A stretch of 64,000 nt of DNA from Tetranychus cinnabarinus (Eukaryota; Arthropoda; Arachnida; Trombidiformes; Tetranychidae). Shown here in pieces: positions 28,101-39,400 of this stretch. The stretch spans positions 4,960,001 to 5,024,000 of the forward strand of contig WHVY01000001.1 in NCBI GenBank assembly GCA_022266195.1, given 5' to 3'. The position numbers were made by a program, and so were the translations under genes. A model generated the notes under the pieces. The model made no database searches and was not told the origin of the DNA. It was given only the letters and a program-made list of their open reading frames with translations. How positions within the stretch are numbered: position 1 is the first letter of the stretch; every line of letters begins with the position of its first letter.

Positions 28101-31100
28101 ATAGAATGACCAAATCAAATTAAACATTATTAGTATCAAATTGTCCATTATTAATGGTTAAAATGACCAATGAACTTGATTTGGTTGTTAAAGTTTCAAT
28201 TTTCATTAGTTTTTAAAGATTAAACTTTTGCAGGCAATTCAAGTTAATGATTAATTAAGCTTTTGTAGAGATTTAAGTTGGATGATTAAATTGTAATTCA
28301 ACGTTTTACTCATTTTTATGAAACAATAAATCTAGATAATGTTGAAATGAAGTGATTAAAGATGCTTTAAGTTGGATTAAAAATGGATTCAAGTTTGTTA
28401 TTGATCAATTTTAGTTTATTTAACAAACTGATTATGTTAGGAATTGAATCAAATTGTGTTTATTTTTGTTGGTTGGTGCAAAAAAGATGAAGTGAGATAC
28501 AAGCCTAATCCAAATAATTTGTTTGCAGGGTAAAAAAAGTTCTGATTAAGAGATTTGCTGATTTGAGAAAACGATGAATCAAGATAACTGTTAACAAGAA
28601 TCAAGTTCACATTAGACTATTGATTAACATTGCGATAAAATCAATCAAAAAACTAGAATTAAGTTTAGATGATTCTTGACCGAATCTTGATGTTCAAGAG
28701 AAGATCTGACTTGAAACAAATGAAGTTCACAAGATCATAGATTTGATCAGGTATCATTGATTTGGTCAATGGTCATTATTTTGGTTCAATTTGGATTCAT
28801 TAAAATTGAAGATTTTCATTGTTCATGTTCATTAGTGTATAAAAGTTTTATCAAGTATTCTTGTCAGGAATTGTGGTGATCTATCATCTCAACAAGATTT
28901 GATTTTGACTTTATGATAACAAGTGCGAAGGATAAACTGAATTTCATGAGATTATGAAAGATATAAAAGTATTTCATTTCCATGATACCGAAGTGAAACA
29001 CTTTTAAGCAAAAAATGAACAAATTTTCTCCTCATTTTACTCTTCAAATCCAGCTAATTGCAAGCGGATTAAATTTGGTGAAAAATCTTGCTAAACTTTA
29101 CTTGATTCAACTTATTGGTTCACCAAAACTGACAGATTTAATTCAGATTAAAACGAGATCAGCCTGAGTTTTATTTCACTTTAACAAGAATGTGTTTGAT
29201 ATCTCGCTTAACTCAATCTTATGTGATGAAGGATAGATTGATCATGATTATCATGAAAATTGAAGGATAAATTATAATTCAAGTTTTATCATTTGTTTTT
29301 TGTGTTTACATGAAACATTGCAAGTGATTTAAAAAAGATGAAAATCGATCAGCAATAAACTAACAATTGCAAGTTCAATCAACTAGGCAATTGAAATTAA
29401 TTTGAAGCAAAAATAACGTGAAAAAAGTGATTATCATAAAAACTGGGCCTGAGATGAATACAGATAAATTACAATTGAGTAAATTATAAACAACAATTTG
29501 TTGAAAGATTGAGTGCCAAGCTTTACAAAGTCATTTGTCTTCTCAATTACAAAAGCAACAATTTTTAATAGCAATATCTTTTTTCATCTTTTCAGTAACT
29601 TTTTGCTTCTATTTTTTGGAACTCATCAATTTTCAATACAAAACCATGTCCAGTCAAGGATAAAGATAACTTAATTTACCATTAAATTAACTTGACCAGG
29701 CACAATCGTCATTCAATTTCATGAAAAGGGCAAAATTGTTAACAAAAAAGGTAAAAAGTATTACAATTGAGCTACAATTCATTTTAATGAAACTGAAAAT
29801 TGTAATTAAAATTTGTAAATGAAACCTCTTTTAAACTAATTTTATGGTCAAACTGAAAGAGAGAAATGAATTAACTTTTGTGTTCAATGATGATTGTAAT
29901 GATGTTGATGATTACCAAAGGTGATCTGAGAAAAGCTTTTATTATGGATTGCACGAAATTCCGAGTAAAGATGAAAAGGTAAGAAATGCTGAGAATCACA
30001 ATTATCATTAGTGTCACGGGAAATTGTGATTAGTTTTAATATTGAGAGGAGAAACGACAAGATTAATCGTAAACAGAATTAGTCTTTAAAATTCATTTTT
30101 TTCATTTTTACACTTTTGATGAAAAAAATGAAAATTTTAAAATGACGATGATGATGAACATGAAGATGGAAAGATGAGATGATGCGGGTGAGATGAAAGG
30201 ATGGAAGGAGTAAGATGAAGAGCATCATTATCATGAAGATCATCTTGAGTTTTAGAGAAACCTTTGAATGGTAAAAAAAGCAGTAGGACAAAACACTCTG
30301 GTTAACAAGAACCGGTTACTTTAGGGTATTCAACCTTTCTTCCGGATCATCGATGCAACAACCAAATTCCTTGGTCAGGTAATACTTACCTATTACCTTT
30401 TTTTTTATCCAACAATTTAATACACATTGTTGTCAAAGTTAATCATCAGTTAACTAGAAGTTAATTTACAAAATAGCAATCAACGATTCCATTTAGTCAA
30501 CCACCCATCAAAGGTATTGTTATTGTTCACTGGACAAGAGACAAAAGTTGAACATTCCTATTGTAACCTCACCTTGGTAAAAAAATTGTTGTCAATAAGT
30601 TGTGAGGTCAACTTTTATAAGCATTTAGAGTTAATTTGAAAATATTGTCTTTCAATATTCAACTCTGACAATTGGCTGAAATATTTCCTGTTAGGAAATC
30701 AAGAGCTGGTTGTGGGTAAAAGATGTAAAGGTAAAGGTAATTTTTCAGGTAAAGATGCACAAAAGACATCAACTTCAAATTGAACAAAGGAAAGAGGAAA
30801 AAGAAGTAAATCAAAGATGATGAATGCTTTTTACACGTTTTCAAAATGTCAATCGCTCTTGTAAACATTGTGCTTTTCCTACCAAATAAACTCAACATTG
30901 ACCATCAGCTAAAGATGAAACATTTTTGTCTTCGGATGAATGCATTTTGCAGCATCTTCAGGTCAACAATATTCAATAACATTTGCATTCAATATCGTTT
31001 CCCATTCACTTCTCGTAAATAACTTAAAATATTTAGTGAGAGTGAGCAACAGCTTTTATTGGATGCATCAATGGATCAACGAGTGAGATATGAAAGTGAG

Positions 31101-34100
31101 AGAGAAGCGATTATTTACAAACCGGTAAAGCTTGACAGCAGCATTGATGCAATGCAAACACCGTGACTATGTTACTAACAATGAATCGTGAATCCCATCA
31201 TCATGTGTGTTGTTTTATTTTTTCATCAACTTTTCATTTCTTACCTAACCAACATTTTTACTGTCTTTTACCTTCTTTTCATCTTTTTTTCCTCCTCTTC
31301 TCTGTCTATTAGTTTTTTTCAGTTTCTTCTTTTGCTTTCCTAAGTTTCCCGCCTCAACTGCTTTTACAATAAATGCTAACTTGAACATCAAACAATTGAA
31401 GTTCATCAATTATGTTGTTATTTACAGATACGGTTAAAATGTTTTTACTTGCATTGAACAAAACTACTGTTTCTGGTAAAGGTTGGAATGTGGATAAAGA
31501 TATCATTAGAGCATTATTTGGGTTCTTGTACATTAGTTAACATTTGCTGTTCGACCAAACTTGATATCAATCATCGATAATTACTGAATTTTTGTCTCAT
31601 GTTGATTTCATTGAAAAAAAGCTCAAGATGAAGACAAAAGTAGTCTTCCAGTTGTTGGCAACTATTTTCTCGGTCTATTAGCAAACAAAGTTGTCTTGGC
31701 AAAGAGGGAGGAGAAGGAGGAGATTCAGGGGAAAATAAAGTGAAACAAGGTTCATGAGAAGGATTGAAAGATGAAGAGAAAATTCAACCTTTTCCTTTGC
31801 TTCGGTTTATACCTCAAAGATGAAGATGAAATAAGACAAAATACAAAATAGCAAAGGCAAAAAAAACAGAATAAAAGTGGTTATTATGTGTTTTTTCCTA
31901 ACAGCAAGCATGAAGAAAATGAAAGATAACATTGTCTGAGTGGAAACCTGAAATAAGAATGAAATCGGTATTTTGATGTTGAATAATAGCCTCAAGTGAT
32001 GATATTTAACAGAACTGAAAAATATATTAAGCAGCTTGTTATTTTCTTGTCACCAAAGTTGATTTAACTTGCAATTATTTAATACTTTGGATATCATTTT
32101 GCTACCAAGAGTAGGAATTTTGTTTCAACGCAAAAAAATGCCCTGAATTTGATTGTGTCTCTAAATGATGACATGATTATATGGGTCAAGATGTGGAGAT
32201 AAATAATCATATGAATTGGATTAAGTTGTATTTGATAGTGAAAGGAAAACAATGACTGAAATACAATAAATGGTGTCAACAATTAATGTTCAATTGATTG
32301 GATTGGTGAGAGAATCTCATAGACAAAATAATTAACAGAAAATTTAATCAATAGATTGTTTGCAAAAGTGTGGGAATTTTGAAAGCAAATGCAAGGTAAA
32401 AATGGCTTCACTCAAAGTTTCGGTTAAGTCAAAAATGAAAGTGAAATTGATGAAGATGCGGATGATAAAGAAGAAAAATCATTGAAGCAAAAAGGATAAA
32501 CCAGAGATGAGGAGAGACACGAATTTTTTCCCAAAGATTGATTGTTGCATCAAAAGGTAGAGAGGTCAAAGTCTGTGAAGTGTTTGGTATGAAAGGTATT
32601 GATTGACGAACAATCAAAAGGTAATTTAGCACTTTAACAATATAATGTTGAAATTCAAGTTTAAAGGTGAAATTTCAAATATTTTTGAATATTCTTTTCA
32701 TCTTTAACTTTCATGCTTTTACACATTTACATTTAATGTATTATTAGCTCAATGAATCTCTAAATTGGTTTGATAACATTTTAGACGATTAATTGATTTA
32801 TGTTATGAAACGTTCAAATTGGTTTATTGATGTTTGATTTGCAATTTGATTGAAAATCAAATTGAACCGCAAGATTTGGATAACCTTTTCATTGACAATC
32901 ATCACTTGAGATTGAAAAACAGTGAAGAGGAAATAATTGTGATTTTCAAGAATCGCATTTCAAACCATCTAATGGGAATTGATTGAAGTCAATTTAATCA
33001 CATTGAGTAAATTAGATGACAAAAATTGACATTGAAGGAAACATGACACACAATCGGTCCAGAGAAGGAGATGTTGATTAAACAGGGAAGAGTTTTCTGA
33101 ATGTTAAGGTTGAAGTAAAATGATGAAAACAGAGGAAGAAACAAAATTTTTTGCTCCATCAAATTGCTGTCTTGGTGAATAAGTGTATTAATAATAACAC
33201 TGAACAATCTTTGGATGATTATAATGAAAGTGCAACCATTATTTGTCACATCATGTAATCACATGATTATTTGGTTTCTGGTTGGAGAGAAAAGCTACAT
33301 TTTTGGTTCTTTTTTTTTCTTTGAATCAAACATTTTCCCACCTTTATTCTTACACCATGACAATGATAATTTCATCATTGATAATTATCCTTGCTATTGA
33401 GCTGTTAATGTCGAGAAACATTATCATCCAGACAAAAATGAAAGGAAATCTGTTGGAAGCCTATCAATTCAATCCTTTCAATTCGCATCAATTCAACTGA
33501 CATGCTCATTCTATTCATGACCTTGACCTTTATATATTCAGTATCCTGATTGGAATGAATTTTTTCACTCTTGTCTGGGTCACAGAGACTGTCGATGTCG
33601 AGTATTTTGTTGTATCATCTGTGTAATTAAAACACACAATCCCGTTATCTTATCATTGCTACACACTTGATTCAGGTTTGATTATTGCCAAGTTTATTGG
33701 GAGCAACATTGAAGTGATATCGGAAAATAGATAAATTATTCAAAAGGTAAAAATTATTAAATTGTGTAGGAAGTAATGACATTGAAACATTAGCTTCCAT
33801 TATTATTGCCAGTTTACATTTGAAATCACCCAAAGTAATTCATCAAACTGGCGGAGAAATGAGTTTATGGTGATACATTGGTTGAATAAGTTAACAGAGG
33901 TTCAACTGTATTCAAATTGAAGCACAGGTAACACCTTTGAATCCTACGCTAAATTTACTATTGCCTTTGTTCATCTTAATCATCCAATTAAATTGTCATT
34001 TACTGAGCTCATCATCTACCAATTATCATTTATTAACATCATAATTCGCCCATAGATACTTAATAGGAATAGAGGATAATTTGCTTTTACTGTGAATATA

Positions 34101-34940
34101 TTGTGAAGTTTTGACCATTAGTTAGCTACTACAATCATCATATTATATGGTACAATTTACGTTAATTTCATTTTTATTGTAACCCTGCCTCTTGACTATT
34201 GAGCTTTATTTGTTTGTCAAAAGAGATGTCAACCTTTAAATTTAATTTGAAAGGTTAATCTTGAATAAAATATGATTATTTCATGAGCTTGGGCTTGGTT
34301 CACTATTATTGAAGATTCAGTCAGATGTTAAATATTTAAAAATTGAACAAGCTCAATCAAAGGATGATCAATCAATTGCTGTCCAATATTGATCTATTCA
34401 ACATGATGAGTAATTTACTCTGGTAAATGAGTTAATACATGAATTAAGAAAACACAATTAACCAGCAAATAAACAGTTTGATTCTTGATAGTCTAAGTTT
34501 ATCCTTGATTTTGACAGCCAAGGATTTCAATAGGTTAATCAAAGAAAGCGTAGGATGGGAAGGAATGAAACACAATAGGAGATATTTTTATGATTGAAGA
34601 TGCTGCTATTTAGATGTTTACTGTTAATTTTGTTGATGATTACAAAGGAAAGAAGGATGATGAAGACGATAAAATGGAATCTAAAAGGAGACAGAAGACA
34701 GGAGGACAGAGAAACAAGAGAAAGGAATGAAATGTAAACAAGAATGGTAAACTTACCTCTATGAGTGGCTGATGAAATTGTCAGTGATAAAGATGAGAGG
34801 AAAAAAATGACTAATAAAGTCCAATGGTAACAGTTTTGTCGGTGGGAATGTGAACGGTAATTAAAATGGCTGCAACTTGGGTCATCCATTGACTTAAGTT
34901 GAGGCTTAATTTTGAGAGATTTACTTGCAAATTGAACCAT
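7169..34940 (-). CDS. SUEL lectin-CUB-CCP single-pass receptor, 465 aa, 27.8 kb gene
   Basis: Exons (minus): 34940-34757, 17398-17185, 11186-11092, 9138-8713, 8357-8184, 8078-7938, 7332-7169; 1398 bases, 466 codons with stop. All junctions are phase 1 except SUEL exon 2/3, which is phase 2. Residues 41-58 are a signal sequence after a long polar N-terminus (a later ATG at codon 18 is possible). Residues 71-162 are a SUEL/galactose-binding lectin domain with its Cys pattern; 172-290 a CUB domain (C172, C198, C238, C254); 310-364 a CCP/sushi module; about 413-437 a membrane helix; then a 28-residue tail beginning KCRSRRSK. It is probably a cell-surface adhesion or guidance receptor. I do not recognise a named orthologue. 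The exon 4 donor (T|GTCCAT) is weak but the only one in phase. Assigning the distant signal exon rests on phase match, signal content and lack of another candidate. Confidence 0.72.
13805..13812 (+). promoter_or_regulatory. TATA box of the intradiol dioxygenase
   Basis: TATATAAA lies 100 bases before the ATG, with an initiator-like CATTCA/CAATCA-rich leader after it. A promoter of its own fits a gene that is expressed independently of the host intron in which it sits. Confidence 0.6.
13912..14811 (+). CDS. Secreted intradiol ring-cleavage dioxygenase, 299 aa
   Basis: This non-haem Fe(III) enzyme family cleaves catechol-type aromatic rings between the two hydroxyls, giving cis,cis-muconate-type products; in spider mites the family is thought to act on plant phenolics. 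Residues 1-19 are a signal peptide, so the enzyme is probably secreted into gut or saliva. TEGPYF is at 56-61. The iron ligands are all visible: Y111 (GEYSG), Y201 (PGWYAGR), H207 and H209 (THIHIE). RGYQVTD at 180-186 is also typical. Between YSG and RFLRG (114-177) lies a Gly/Pro-rich, collagen-like insert with GPP, GPN, GPA and GEP triplets, longer than the usual link. It has no intron and lies wholly within intron 2 of the opposite-strand receptor gene. The family is known in spider mites as a gain from fungi; this copy appears intact. Confidence 0.93.
   Translation: MSRITCIFVFCVYLVIVAADPDRPGKYLKHDRTVINCARYKREANQHQCVLSPFNTEGPYFLPDDLQRSDITDGQNGVKYSLTIALVNSNDCSPLENMFVHIWHASAIGEYSGVGKMGPPPGPNGPAGEHDFRGHGGFGEPGEPKQTGKGRGGRGPKPPQEGRDGNMPRPTPVSDERFLRGYQVTDQNGLVNFKTILPGWYAGRATHIHIEVYPRNTTEQSAISYVGQIFFREDLPESLKLLEPYSENPNRITLNEDDGIYTNGHGNETTAKLEAVDSLSYKSTMIFGIDPDAHTKSQL
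14929..14934 (+). terminator. Poly(A) signal of the dioxygenase
   Basis: AATAAA about 118 bases after the stop, followed by a T-rich stretch; a suitable 3' end for the nested gene. Confidence 0.55.
19899..19950 (-). promoter_or_regulatory. Candidate recursive (ratcheting) splice site
   Basis: On the minus strand a long T/C-rich tract (about 19908-19945, with CTT, TTTT and TTCTTG runs) ends in TTCAG and is followed at once by GTAAAG, the junction being 19905|19904. A strong acceptor joined to a donor with no exon between is the signature of recursive splice sites in long insect introns. It lies about 14.9 kb into the 17.4-kb intron. The tract reads as a hydrophobic peptide in one frame, but no in-frame ATG precedes it, so a signal-peptide exon is less likely. 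Confidence 0.45.
21681..21725 (-). promoter_or_regulatory. Second, weaker candidate recursive splice site
   Basis: Minus-strand AATTCAG is followed directly by GTAAGA (junction 21690|21689). The pyrimidine tract (TTTTCACCTTTTCTC) sits about 15-30 bases upstream of the AG, so the acceptor is weaker than the one at 19905. It lies in the same intron, about 1.8 kb before the first site in transcript order. Confidence 0.28.
25058..25821 (+). pseudogene. Nested secreted-protein gene broken by a one-base frameshift
   Basis: Exon 1 (25058-25094) encodes a signal peptide start (MKYSIGLIFMIT); a 66-base intron follows, and exon 2 starts at 25161 in phase 1. The frame ends at a TGA at 25496-25498. A second frame, offset by one base, opens at 25483 after a TAA and runs to 25821, and its composition continues the same helical, Asn/Ser/Leu-rich style. 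The switch is confined to about 14 bases (25483-25496), too short for an intron. It may be a recent pseudogene, an assembly error, or a truncated 124-residue protein. Sequence up to the break has Cys at several positions and N-glycosylation motifs (NET, NQT). No family recognised. It lies in intron 1 of the opposite-strand receptor gene. Confidence 0.6.
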
Positions 34941-36419
34941 GATTAACTAATAAAGCTGGGAACACAAATTAGGGTTGATGATAGAATAATTTGGTCGATG
35001 AAAAAGCGCAAAGAAACAAAACAAAATAGACGAAACGTTGATAAAGATGAAACTTGAATGGCAAAGAGAATATAAATAAGAATAAAAAAAAAAGAAAAAC
35101 GAAAAAGCTTATTAACAGTTGGTATTCTTTTCTTGTCTATTTTTAATCATTTATCCTGTTGTTGATTTGCTTTTGATAAAGTAAATGTGTTAACACACGA
35201 ATCACCAAGATACACATAAAATGGAAAGATATTTGTCACTTGTTTTATGATGAAACGGTTAGATGAAAAACAATGGCTTTAGAAGAGAGAAATGAGAAGA
35301 AAGTGTAATTTTGAACGATTAAATCATCACAGTTTTAATTGAAATGGTAACAAAATGGTCAATTGTGGTCCTTTGATTACAAGATTCCAGTTGATAATAA
35401 CAATATCCATAGAAGCAGAGAGGGACACAGTTTTAACAGCCAATTGTGGTTAAACAATCCGATAATTAAAGTTGATTACAAAGTGTTAAGTTAACATACA
35501 TTGAAAGAGATGTTGATAAGTGCGCGCTCAAAACTGAAGTAACCAAGTAAGACCTTGGCTTTACTCGGTCTCACACTCAAAGAAGACAGTAAACCGAGAA
35601 AGACTAAGCTCCTCCTAAATAGGAGGTTGAATATGACTCATTCGGAAGATCAACATTTTTAGGTTTCATTTGGTTAAAGAAATGTTCAATTTCAGGTAAA
35701 TTGGACATTCCAAAGTATCAAAATTGAATCAAATCAAGAGTGAGTTTCAATTTACGGTTAAACTATTTTATTCTGGATTATCTATCATCTATATGTGATT
35801 GAAGTGTAATTTGCTTATCAGTTCATTATTCAATCGTTTATCTAACTGTGTTACAATTTTTACGATTTACAGTTTATTTCATTTGTTTGATATAAATCAA
35901 GAGGAAATTATTTTACAATTTTTGATATAAATTATTTTGAATTTGTTTTGCTTATGCTTTAATAACGTCACACAGTTTTATTGAAATTACAGCATTCATT
36001 AGTTAACAGTTATTGGCATTAAAGGAATGATAACAATTCATATTATTTGTTTTTTATATTAATTCACTGCACAGCGTAAGTGTAAACATTTGTCTCTCGT
36101 AAATAATGTAGGTTACTCATTGATTTGTTGATTAAAAGACAAAAATATAACAATTTCAATTTTAAACAAATAAGATGCATTATTAGTGAGTGATCAATCT
36201 ATCAGATGTCAAGTGAGACTAGGATTAACAATTAAACTAACACTTTCCTATTTAGGGATAAGTAAGTTGATTAAATTAGCGAACAAGGAATGATTTCAAT
36301 GAGTGAAGGCGCGAAGAAAGAGAGAGAGAGAAAAAAGTCAACATCAGTATTGAACGTTTCGTTTTTGGGGGATAACAATTAAGGCGTTTGCAAAGCCATT
36401 TCCATTGAATCAGTCGAAA
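34941..36419. other. Intergenic between receptor promoter and PI4KA 3' end
   Basis: No coding frame seen. It includes a less AT-rich island (about 35520-35645) with a perfect palindrome and a GAGAGA microsatellite at about 36318-36330. The first few hundred bases should contain the receptor promoter. Confidence 0.5.
35612..35627. repeat. Perfect inverted repeat, 7-bp arms
   Basis: CCTCCTA AA TAGGAGG, arms fully complementary around two bases. It sits near a second pair of complementary segments (CTCGGT about 35567, ACCGAG about 35594), so about 35560-35630 could fold as two hairpins. It could be a fragment of a mobile element or a structured RNA; there is no further evidence. Confidence 0.35.
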
Positions 36420-39400
36420 TTAATATGGGATTTGGTTCTGATAGTATTGAATCATATCGTATGTCTTGGTACGGAAATTTAGGAAAGAGTCTCGAATGAT
36501 TTTCAACATGTAAGCGGCAGCTTCTTTTTCACTAGAGTTGGGCGAGAAACGGGCTCGTAATTGTTTTATTGTTTGACCACGGAAACAGGGTAAACCAGTG
36601 TCCAACATTAGGGAAACAAGGGAAATAATTGCCTCATTATATGGACGGATTGCCAAATAAGCTTGAACACACAGTTCCATGAACCAGCGAAATGTTGGTG
36701 TTTCCATTTTACCACCCATTACCATGACCATTTCATCTGTTAATTTAATATCAGGTTCAAAGCCTAAATTACCACCGGGTGAGCTTTCAAACATGAAACC
36801 AAAATCTAAAGATTGAAAGAGGTGAAAATTGATTTAGAAACAATTTCAAGTTTAATTTATAGTTTATCTTACCTATGTGAATAATATGACCATCTTTATC
36901 AATCATAATATTTCCATTGTGTCTGTCTTTAATTTGTAAAAGAAAGCCGATAACACTGTAAGCAGCCATACTTTTGACGAAATTACGTCTAGCCTCCTGA
37001 AACTGTTTAGTTCCTTCGTCTCCATAAGTCTTGAGGAAATAATCATATAAAGATATGTCCGTTTCACGACCAAGTTGATCTCGAGATTTTGCATCTGGAA
37101 CGCACTCAATTACTCCACACTAAAATGAGAAGTTCAAGTTGAAGAATGGAAATAATTTGGATAAGTAAAATATCGAGATTGAGATGTGTAATTAATTAGT
37201 GTCTACTTACTCCAGGAGAGGTTGCAACAACTTGATAGCGAAACATAAATAAATCTAAGCCACATTTCAGGAATATATTCTTAAAGATTCCAATTATTTG
37301 TAAGGCTAACATGTCTTGGCGCACATCATCACCGACTTTGAAAATTGCAGCTTGCCATGTTTCATATCCAACATGAATTTGATTTGTCTGTTCAGTTTTC
37401 ATTAAACCAAGCTTCTCAACTTCACTAATGCCACATCGAGCGACTCTAAATCGAGCTAAAAATGGTGCTTTAGCTGCACTTTGCAAGGGAACACCTGAGT
37501 CAGAGTCTATATCAAGAACAACAGATTCAAAATTGGACGGAAGGTAACAACCAGGTTGAACTTCAATTCGTTTGAGAGCCTTGAGAAGAGCATTTTTACG
37601 TTCCTTTCCTTTTGGATATTGACGAATGTCTCCCGAAATAGCAGTGATTTTTCCGAAAAAGTCAAATTCTCTTTCGTAGAATGCTTTAGCAGGACCAGAA
37701 AGAGAATTAATGATGCAAGTTATAATGTGATCCAAGGAGTCATGCAAATCAGCTATAATTTGAAATAATTAGGAGGAAAAAAGAGTTAATTTAAAGTTTC
37801 ATTGCAAAATAATTGAAAAATGCAATAACTCACGATCAGGAATTTGTGAGTCTTCATCTCGATACATATTAGTTTTCATATTCCAAATCAACTGATGAGC
37901 TAATAATTGTGAACGTGAAGCTGCGTTTTTAATAAACTCGGAAACATAGCCCATCTGAAATTAAAACGACAAGAAATTATTATTATTATGAAAATTTATA
38001 CAAAATAAATCGTCTATTCATAGATGTTACAATTTACTTACAGAATCATATCTGATCGCTTGAACTAACTGTGGAATGTAGAACAAAATTACTTCCTAAA
38101 ATAAAATCAAGACAATTAGTAACAAATAAAGGTTATTCGGTGAGTTAATTAATTACCGGCGCATACGATGAGAGCATTCGAACAGCATATTGAGCTGTTA
38201 TTGGATGAGGAGGATATTGACGTGAGAAAAATGACAACGCTTGGATTGGTGAAATACGAGCCCATGTAAGCATATGAGTAATCTGTAATGAAGAGGATAA
38301 ACAGAATTGTTAATTATACTTTAATATAACCATGAAAAATAAAAGTAACTCACCTCAGGTGATTCGGCAAGAATTGAATCAGAGTTAATCAAGTATTGGA
38401 GTGCATCAGGAATGTGACAAACAGAGAGAGGATACATTCGAACCAATCTAGAAACTTCATTTTTGAGTGCTTCAGAGCTTTTGAATCTGTCAAATAAGAT
38501 TAATAAAATAATCAATAAGCAAGTTACGTTATACATTAAAGCAAATATTTTACCTGCAGGGTAAAAAAACTGCTAAAGCTGGAGATATTTCCCAAGCTAA
38601 TCTAGCAGTTTCCTTCCATTGTCGCTCATTAAATTGTTGTTCCCTCCAAGTGGCAATATTTTCTTGGCCACAAATATTGGCCTCTGCTAAGGACATTGGA
38701 TTATGCCAAGTCAACAGGAATTCAATTTCAACAGCTAACAATCCTAAAATGAGATTTCTTTTACGAACATAATCTCTAACGAAAAAGTCAGCTGGAAGTG
38801 TGTTTAGCTTTTTGTTTGATTGTGAACCACGAATACCAGACGATCGTTTTGATATAGTGGACATATTGCTACTCAAGGGAACTGTGTTTATCCATCCGGT
38901 TGGTGTAACCCGTGCTGGGTTAAATTCAGCACTTCCAGTAAGAGATGGCTGGTTATATGAAGGTAATAAAGCAGCTGATTGACTAACGGTATCACTGAAA
39001 TTGTCATTAATATATGCAGTCTTTAAATATTTTTTCTCGGAAAGAAGAGTTTGCCAGAATTTAATCAGTGAAACGATATCTTCACGAAGTTCAAAACCTT
39101 TTTGAGTTGGACACATTTGAGCCGAGCTATTAAACAAAAAGTAAACATTTATGAGTTATGAAACTTGTAACAGAAAAGTGTTGACAATATTCATTGCAAA
39201 GGGTGAAAAGGAGTTGACAGAAATTTTTGACTCACCAGAAATAGTCAATAGATGCTGAATAAATTCTTTCTCGTAAAACACTCTTACTAATTGATCTAGG
39301 AAGAGCTTCGCCTTGTACCAGTGAAAGACCTGAAGTTAATAATCGAAATCTTGTTCCAATAGTTGCAATATGGCGAGAATTTCCTTCTGCTTTACCAACC

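Larger units (their letters stand above)
17399..34756 (-). other. Receptor intron 1, 17.4 kb, no surviving host exon seen
   Basis: Exceptionally long for this window, where other introns outside this gene are 80-1400 bases. On the transcribed (minus) strand it contains many pyrimidine-rich blocks, for example about 20214-20471, 30079-30260, 31700-31990, 32430-32630 and 34539-34740, which give Phe/Leu/Ser-rich false frames. It hosts one plus-strand gene at 25058-25821 and two acceptor-donor fusions at 19905/19904 and 21690/21689. I saw no other reliable coding segment between 26 and 34.7 kb. Confidence 0.6.

Noticed and set aside
30378..30397. GGTAATA/TATTACC inverted repeat containing TAG|GTAAGTAT on the minus strand
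   Set aside because: The donor is perfect, but there is no pyrimidine tract before the AG, so it is a poor recursive splice site; kept only as a decoy donor.
34539..34756. C-terminal extension of the minus-strand frame beyond the signal exon
   Set aside because: A strong GTAAGT donor lies at 34756, and the sequence after it is low-complexity Phe/Ser/Leu from a pyrimidine-rich intron.
37556..37768. Plus-strand frames opposite PI4KA exons (also about 38800 and 43645-44138)
   Set aside because: Antisense shadows of PI4KA coding sequence, which is conserved end to end on the minus strand.
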